A stretch of 64,000 nucleotides of DNA from Tethya wilhelma (lineage: Eukaryota; Porifera; Demospongiae; Tethyida; Tethyidae): positions 6,547,715 through 6,611,714 of the forward strand of contig CAXIPT010000002.1 of NCBI GenBank assembly GCA_964030475.1, in the 5' to 3' direction. The notes beneath the pieces were generated by a model. That model saw only the letters and a program-made list of their open reading frames with translations, searched no databases and was not told where the DNA came from. This document shows, one piece after another, positions 58,442-64,000 of the stretch. The position numbers and the translations under genes are program-made. Position 1 is the first letter of the stretch; each line of letters begins with the position of its first letter.

Positions 58442-59477
58442 TACGGTGGCCCTGGAGGTCGCGTATCGTTCCAGTGCTGTGACGTATCGCTCCAGTACTC
58501 TGTCGCGTATCGCTCCAGTGCTGTCACGTGTTGCTCCAGTCCTGTCACGTGTCATTCCAGTAATTTCTCCTTTGACCTTTGAGTCTATACTTCTATCTTT
58601 AGAGGCTAGAATGCGATGTTCTACAGCACGATGCCTATAGATCTATGTAAATGGTACAGCTAATGGTGTATAAACAAAAGAATTAATTGCAAATGATTTA
58701 TTAATTCTAATTCGTTGCATGAGCCAATTATAATCTCCTAAGCTCATCATCATATGATATCGTCATAGATAGTAGAGGCTAAAGTTTACTATGAGTCCCA
58801 AGCTTACTTCTGCCTGTAAGTTACTCACTGACATCAGTATGATTATTATGAGTCACCATGCTGGTTGACAAAGTCTTGCAGCCTCTGACAGTACCTATTA
58901 TTTTTACTTCAGTAATCTTGGTATCTAGACTAATAATCTATTAGCTAAAAGAACCATCAGACTCTGGATAGATCTTAGCATAGATATAGTATAGCAGGGG
59001 TATTGTCTATGATCTTAGCTACTGAGTCGTCTGACATATAGCTAGGCCGCAGAGATGAGAAGACGACTCATGAAGTGTTAATCTTGAAATTAGAAAGCCA
59101 CTGACAGTAGTACAGCATGGCCTGGGTATACTATATATATATATATTATAACCAAGAGAGTAGTGACTTCGACTCAGCGTAGGGATGAGGCAGCAGGAAA
59201 CTATTCATAATTGTAGGGTAATCAGAGTGATTAATATATAAACAACGACTAAGTCCAAACCAGCAGCTTCAGCTTCTCTTGATAGCCGGATGATAGAGCC
59301 TCACAATCATGCACTGGGCCAGTGGCATGCACAGTACTCGACACTGAAATTAACAGTTAGGAAGGTCAAAGGTGAGATTACTGGAATGACACGTGACAGC
59401 ACTGGAGCGATACGTGACAGCATTGGACGATACGCGACAGAGTACTGGAGTGATACGCGACCTCCAGGGCCACCGTA
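58442..59477. mobile_element. Foldback element with tandem-repeat arms
   Basis: The left arm (58442-58580) and right arm (about 59353-59477) are inverted copies starting tacggtggccctggaggtcg. Each arm is built of about five 21-23-bp units of the form cgtatcgctccagtgctgtc. The 770-bp interior is AT-rich with no transposase. Arms made of short direct repeats are the classical foldback architecture. No clear target duplication. Confidence 0.75.
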
Positions 59478-59879
59478 CACCATAGATACTATGATCCCAC
59501 TATGCAACGAGAAGCCCCACGACCTTTGACCCGCGATTAACCCTGTGACTACAGAATTTTACTTTAACAAACTCTGCACCGTGGAATGTGTTCTGTAGAA
59601 TGCTATAATGAAGCTACTATCTTTTTCCAAGGTTATCTGGCACAGTAATTTTTAGTTACTATAGCTACATCCCCAGATGCCTTTAAGAGCCAAATTCACC
59701 AACTTATGGCTCCGGATCCATGCAACCCTTTCTGTATACCTACCCCTTTTTCAACGTTCCTCTCCTCAGTTATAATAATATGTCAACTTTTAATTCACTT
59801 ATCATACTAACTTATTGAGGTGACTGCATGTCCATTATTAGCCCTTCTGTGCTATTTAGGCATGCCACACCTGTATGCN

Positions 59880-61081
59880 TGGCCAACATTTTGTATTGTG
59901 TCTATGGGACAGTCGGCCCATTCCTACTATACGTACTACCGTACGTATGATACATGTACTGAATGTGTGAACATTCGATAGCATATAAAGTTGCATCCTT
60001 TACCCGTTCAGATGATTATTGTGTGTGTTGAAAACCATATAGCTGTATGCGATTTTTTGCTTTGATGCCCACATGTATACTACAAGTAGTAAAAATTTCA
60101 AAAAAATAAGTAGTGTAGGAATGGGCAGTGCGGTAAAAAGCATTGGAACAAGGCATGTCTCAATTTCGGCACATGACTACTTCATTTTTGTTCTTGATCC
60201 CTAATATGGATCCTCAGTGTTATAAATGCAAAGATTTGTACTACTATATAGTATACCATAGCTTAATTATATTGTTGCATTGGTTATCAGCTGGCTAAGC
60301 AATGGAGTAAACCATAACAAGATAGGCAACTTAAACTGGAGTGCTGGCCAAGAGTTGGGCATAAAAAATGAAGTAGTCATGTGCCGAAATTGAGACATGC
60401 CTTAATTGTTCCAATGCTTTTTACCGCACTGCCCATTCCTACACTACTTATTTTTTTGAAATTTTTACTACTTGTTCATTCACTTTTTTCAACACTACAG
60501 TGTGGAGACTATCAGAGACTGGTTAGTCCCTACAAAAAAACTTAAGTAGCAGCTACAATGCATCTGGTGGAAGCTAATGCGCATGCGCATAATAATACCA
60601 CGTGGATAATGACCTTTGAACTCTACATACAAAGATGGCTGCATTGTAGTACATGAATTTATACACTAAGTTTCAAAGCTTTCTAGTTTTTGTTTAGGGC
60701 TATTTGAGATTGAAATGAGTATAAAGGAATGTACTACCCAAGAAAAGAACTTACTTTGTGCTGTCAAAGTTGGCTCAACACATTCTGGTTCTCTGGAAAT
60801 CGTTTTCAAGTAAGTCAGTTAGTAAGTACGTACGTAAGTACGTTAGCAGAACAAAAATGGCACTATGGTGGCTTCCCACTAGCGCTCACTACTAGTGCTG
60901 AGGAAAGCTTTTGTGAGTTTTAGGCCTTGCATGCAATTGGTAATCTGTCAGTAAGAGCCTCTGAGCACCTTTGAAGGTTTAATTTTGTTTGACTAGATTT
61001 TTATAGTGGCCAACATTTTGTATGGTGTCTATGGGACAGTCGGCCCATTCCTACTATACGTACTACCGTACGTATGATAAG
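59880..61081 (+). repeat. P element copy with an extra end fragment
   Basis: The full P copy runs from a hairpin at 60083-60477 to the 'gggacagtcggcccattcct' end at about 61031-61081. An additional copy of that 73-bp end lies upstream at 59880-59952 in the same orientation, right after the N at 59879. Otherwise very similar to 24415-25380. Confidence 0.75.
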
Positions 61082-61125
61082 TGTGGTCTTATTAGTAATG
61101 TAATGCTAAATGATATTGTTTTTGT

Positions 61126-61126
<1 letters not shown>

Positions 61127-61170
<44 letters not shown>
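61127..61170. repeat. (TG)n microsatellite
   Basis: About 20 units; equivalent TG runs at 61855-61881 and 61918-61958 bracket the duplicated exon block. Confidence 0.9.
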
Positions 61171-61172
<2 letters not shown>

Positions 61173-61376
61173 GGTCAAAATCCACGTTAAAAATAATGTA
61201 TTAATGATACATTTTATTTTCACGTACATCATAGCATACAATATGTTTTACATTAAAATTCTCTTGTAAATTGTGCATCCAAAACAAAAAAAAAAGGATA
61301 GCTTTCAATTGTATATACATGTTGGTGTGTTTTTTGTAACTTGTATGTACAATAAAAATATTATATACTTATTGTC

Positions 61377-61604
61377 TCAGTAGAGTGCTTGTGATATGGG
61401 GCACCGTACTATCTCCAGTGTGCAAGTTGAGTCGAGGTTGGTCTGTATAGTCTGATAGGAGTCACTGGTGTGACTGGGCCTGGAGACACTGCACCTGCAC
61501 CTCATTCTACTGTTGGAGGGGTCAGTGTGTAGTACAGAGGTCACCAAATGACCACCACCATAGTTGGACTGATATGTGCAGTGTGTGTCTATGGTGTAGT
61601 AGCC
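61377..61604 (-). CDS. Second copy of the gene 2 last exon
   Basis: 228 bp with the same acceptor (ttattgctacag) and stop as the exon at 62181-62408. I count five base differences: four are synonymous and one changes Ile to Leu ('TSVIHTD' against 'TSVLHTD'). The flanks also match for several hundred bases but with more substitutions and indels. An N at 61882 separates the two copies. It is either an alternative last exon or the other allele wrongly placed in tandem. Confidence 0.7.
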   Translation of the reverse strand, partial: GYYTIDTHCTYQSNYGGGHLVTSVLHTDPSNSRMRCRCSVSRPSHTSDSYQTIQTNLDSTCTLEIVRCPISQALY

Positions 61605-61847
61605 CTGTAGCAATAAATAGGTGGGGTTGTGGGGGAAGAATATGGCAATATGTTTAAAGAATAATAAATGCAGTAACTGTACTTTATTTGTACTTGTAAA
61701 ACTTAGTATACTGTATAAAATGACAATTTGGCAGTTAATAAAGTGTAGTGATTAGAAAAAGGAAGTGAATTTTGTAATTAAATAGTTGCAATGATGTATG
61801 GTACATGTTGTGTATATGTTGTGTAAGCCATGCATGTGCTACATTGT

Positions 61848-61881
<34 letters not shown>

Positions 61882-62180
61882 NTTCGTTGGGATGATGGCT
61901 TTCTCTGTACGGAAGAGAAGTGTGTGTGTGTGTGTCTGTATGTGTGTCTGTGTGTGTGGTCAAAATCCACTTTGGACATTATATATTAAGGATACATTTT
62001 TATTTTCAAAGTGTACATCATAGCATACAATAGTGCATGTTTTATGTTAAAATTCTCTTGGAAATTGCATGCATCCAAAAAAAGCAACAAAAAAGTATTT
62101 CTTTCAATTGTATAATATACATGTTGGTGCATTTTTTGTAACTTGTATGTACAATAATGTATTATTGTATAGTTATTGTC

Positions 62181-63518
62181 TCAGTAGAGTGCTTGTGATA
62201 TGGGACACCGTACTATCTCCAGTGTGCAAGTTGAGTCGAGGTTGGTCTGTATAGTCTGATAGGAGTCACTGGTGTGACTGGGCCTGGAGACACTGCACCT
62301 ACACCTCATTCTACTGTTGGAGGGGTCAGTGTGTATTACAGAGGTCACCAGATGACCACCACCATAGTTAGACTGATATGTGCAGTGTGTGTCTATGGTG
62401 TAGTAGCCCTGTAGCAATAAATAGGTGGGGGGGGGGGAAGAATATGGTAATATGTTTAAAGAATGATACATGCAGTAACTGTACTTTATTTGTATACTTG
62501 TAAAACTTAGTATACTGTATAAAATGACAATTTGGCATGCAGTTAATAAAGTGTATAGTGATTAGAAAAAGGAAGTAAAATTTGTGATTAAATAGTTGCA
62601 ATGTTGTATGGTACATGTGTGTGTATGTTGTGTAAGCCATGCATGTGCTACATTGTATACTATGTGTGCACAGTATGCACTGCTGAATAAGTGTGCATGT
62701 GTGTGTGTGTGTATGTGTGTGTGTACATGTGAACTTACAGTCACATTGGTGTATGCCCATGGTGTTCCACATATTCTTCGATAGAACCTCGAAGACTCTG
62801 ATACTGGTTCTAATGTACACAGCTCGATATCAGTAATGCAATCATCATAGATATTCACTTCCGATCCAATAAGTCCACTCAATTCAGTGACATTGGAGTG
62901 TATGCCACTCAGCTGCCCGTGTGCATTGTCAATGTTCTCCTGTACAATATCCAGTTGTTGATTCATTTTGACAACATTTTCGTCTAACTCGTTGTTCAGG
63001 TCTTCGTGCACATCAAGGATTTGATTGCTCAAGTTTGCATGTTGAATTGCAATAGAAGCATTAAAATCTCCCATACGAACTTCAATGGCATTTTCAAACA
63101 TATTCTGTGTACTAGACAACTGATCGATCCTTGCTTGCAACACTCCCGACTGTTCTACAGTCTTCATTTGCGTATCAGCGTGGCTCTTGTTGAGCAGTGC
63201 CTCCAAACTGTCAATCTGTCTCATGAGCGTCTCCACCTCTTCTTGCGATGCACTCAGTGCCTTCTGATCGATGGCCACTATGGCTCCTGCAAAGGCCAGC
63301 GCCGCTATAGCCAGTATCACTGACACTGCCACCATCAGCCAGAGACAAGAGGTGCAGCTGTTGCAAGCAGCACTGCCACTCCTGCTGCTGTCTTCGGAGG
63401 ATGGGATACTGTCGCTGCTGTCTTGAATCTTGTAGACAACTGTCTTCTTCTCTATGGAGAGAGTTGGGTCCACCACGTAGAAGTTGTGGTTATCGTTCTC
63501 AGCTGATTTCTCCGTCAT
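62181..63518 (-). CDS. Type II single-pass membrane protein with coiled-coil stalk and C-terminal five-Cys domain (gene 2)
   Basis: Exons 63518-62739 (780 bp, the same length as gene 1 exon 1; donor gact|gtaagt) and 62408-62181 (acceptor ttgctacag) encode 335 aa. Residues 1-51 are polar and acidic with a serine run. 'CNSCTSC' (52-58) abuts the membrane and could be lipidated. The helix at about 59-82 ('LWLMVAVSVILAIAALAFAG') is followed by 'DQKALSASQEEVETLMRQID', matching gene 1 just after its membrane segment. A long heptad-rich stalk with sequons follows, then C227, C234 and 'SSRFYRRICGT' (C250). The last exon gives 'YYTIDTHCTYQSNY', 'MRCRCSVSRP', 'DSTCTLEIVRCP'. With no signal peptide and sequons after the helix, the C-terminus should be extracellular. 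Sequence identity in the stalk is low, so the ends are what is conserved. Function unknown. Confidence 0.85.
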
Positions 63519-63529
63519 ATTGCACACAA

Positions 63530-64000
63530 GTCTACTTCAATAACTGACCAACACAGTCTGTCTTAGATGTTCTTGTATAAAGCATGCAGTTTTTTTTAGT
63601 ATCCTTAACTACAGTTTACACTCTGTAGTAATGGTTGCTACGTATCACACTGTATACTGATTGTGCTTCAGTCACACTTATCTCTACATCTATAGCTATT
63701 GCTATAGTCAATCTGCATAGATTTATGACTGAGTGCTCTGCACTGCCGATTGCCTTTTAAGCGTGCACAAACTGTTTTGCTGCATAGCTCGAATTTTATT
63801 ATGCTTGTACTGTACATGTGGGAGGGAGATATAGGAATTCTGACTCTACTGTGTATTGGAGCTGTATGTACTAATTTGTTGACTGTACTATTGTTGTATG
63901 CTATAGGAAATCTCATTAGTGTGTTTTGATTACCTATACCACCCAGGATGCTTGTAGCCAATCATGCCACCCCCAGATGTACATATGGTGGATTGTGTAA
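63530..64000. other. Upstream region of gene 2, nothing definite
   Basis: Contains the presumed promoter of the reverse-strand gene, but no convincing TATA or Inr could be chosen. A reverse ORF at 63668-63961 has no recognisable motif and is probably chance. Confidence 0.35.

Noticed and set aside
58442..58580. Regular 21-23-bp repeats resembling a CRISPR-like array
   Set aside because: Repeats are directly adjacent without unique spacers, mirrored at 59353-59477, in eukaryotic DNA: foldback arms.
63668..63961. 97-codon reverse ORF upstream of gene 2
   Set aside because: No motif or homolog recognised; overlaps the presumed promoter region.
1..64000. Any bacterial-type defence system, operon or toxin gene
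   Set aside because: Intron-containing genes, microsatellites and animal transposons throughout; no Shine-Dalgarno-spaced gene runs or such domains seen.

Overview
The window is AT-rich eukaryotic DNA with intron-split genes, short introns (GT-AG), microsatellites and dense transposon relics. It has no operons, no rRNA or tRNA that I can see and no CRISPR array. A LOTUS/Tudor gene and animal-type Ty3/Gypsy, BEL/Pao, LINE, hAT and MITE families point to an invertebrate animal. My best guess is a demosponge (an Amphimedon-type genome), but that is an inference from overall character, not proven. Single N characters at 233, 12882, 13892, 17729, 23659, 53182, 56177, 59879 and 61882, and an N run at 34890-35550, mark contig joins. 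At least two of these joins look wrong or haplotype-confused.

Layout. 0-13 kb: no recognisable gene; layered dispersed repeats (here called R1, R3 and P), two long-TIR elements with about 9-bp target duplications, and small TA-flanked MITEs. 13.1-13.9 kb: three correctly phased exons of a LOTUS plus Tudor protein (TDRD5/TDRD7-like), cut off by a gap. 13.9-23.7 kb: two contigs whose outer ends carry the same 579 bp; inside are a BEL/Pao tail, a LINE 3' fragment, a DDE transposase tail, a conserved uncharacterised gene and MITEs. 24-26 kb: P element, MITE, minisatellite. 26.1-29.3 kb: degenerate LINE. 30-32.2 kb: a small cluster of a distinctive membrane-protein family. 34-41 kb: hAT relics, MITEs and a member of a dispersed ORF family (here called W). 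41.7-50.9 kb: four-level nest, LINE containing Ty3/Gypsy containing hAT containing R3. 51.2-52 kb: another W ORF. 53.8-56.1 kb: degenerate multi-exon DUF6589-like gene. 58.4-59.5 kb: foldback element with tandem-repeat arms. 59.9-61.1 kb: P element. 61.4-63.5 kb: second complete member of the membrane-protein family, with a duplicated last exon.

The most interesting biology is that membrane-protein family. Two genes 30 kb apart on opposite strands share one architecture: a first exon of exactly 780 bp encoding a short cytoplasmic tail, one transmembrane segment (type II topology), a long glycosylated coiled-coil stalk and a Cys-containing linker; then a phase-0 intron; then a 75-76 residue last exon with five conserved cysteines. 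A third last exon stands alone at 29989-30198, and a tandem copy of the last exon lies at 61377-61604. I do not recognise the C-terminal domain from any named family. The rest of the window is mainly a record of transposon invasion and decay; no intact transposase or polymerase is visible.
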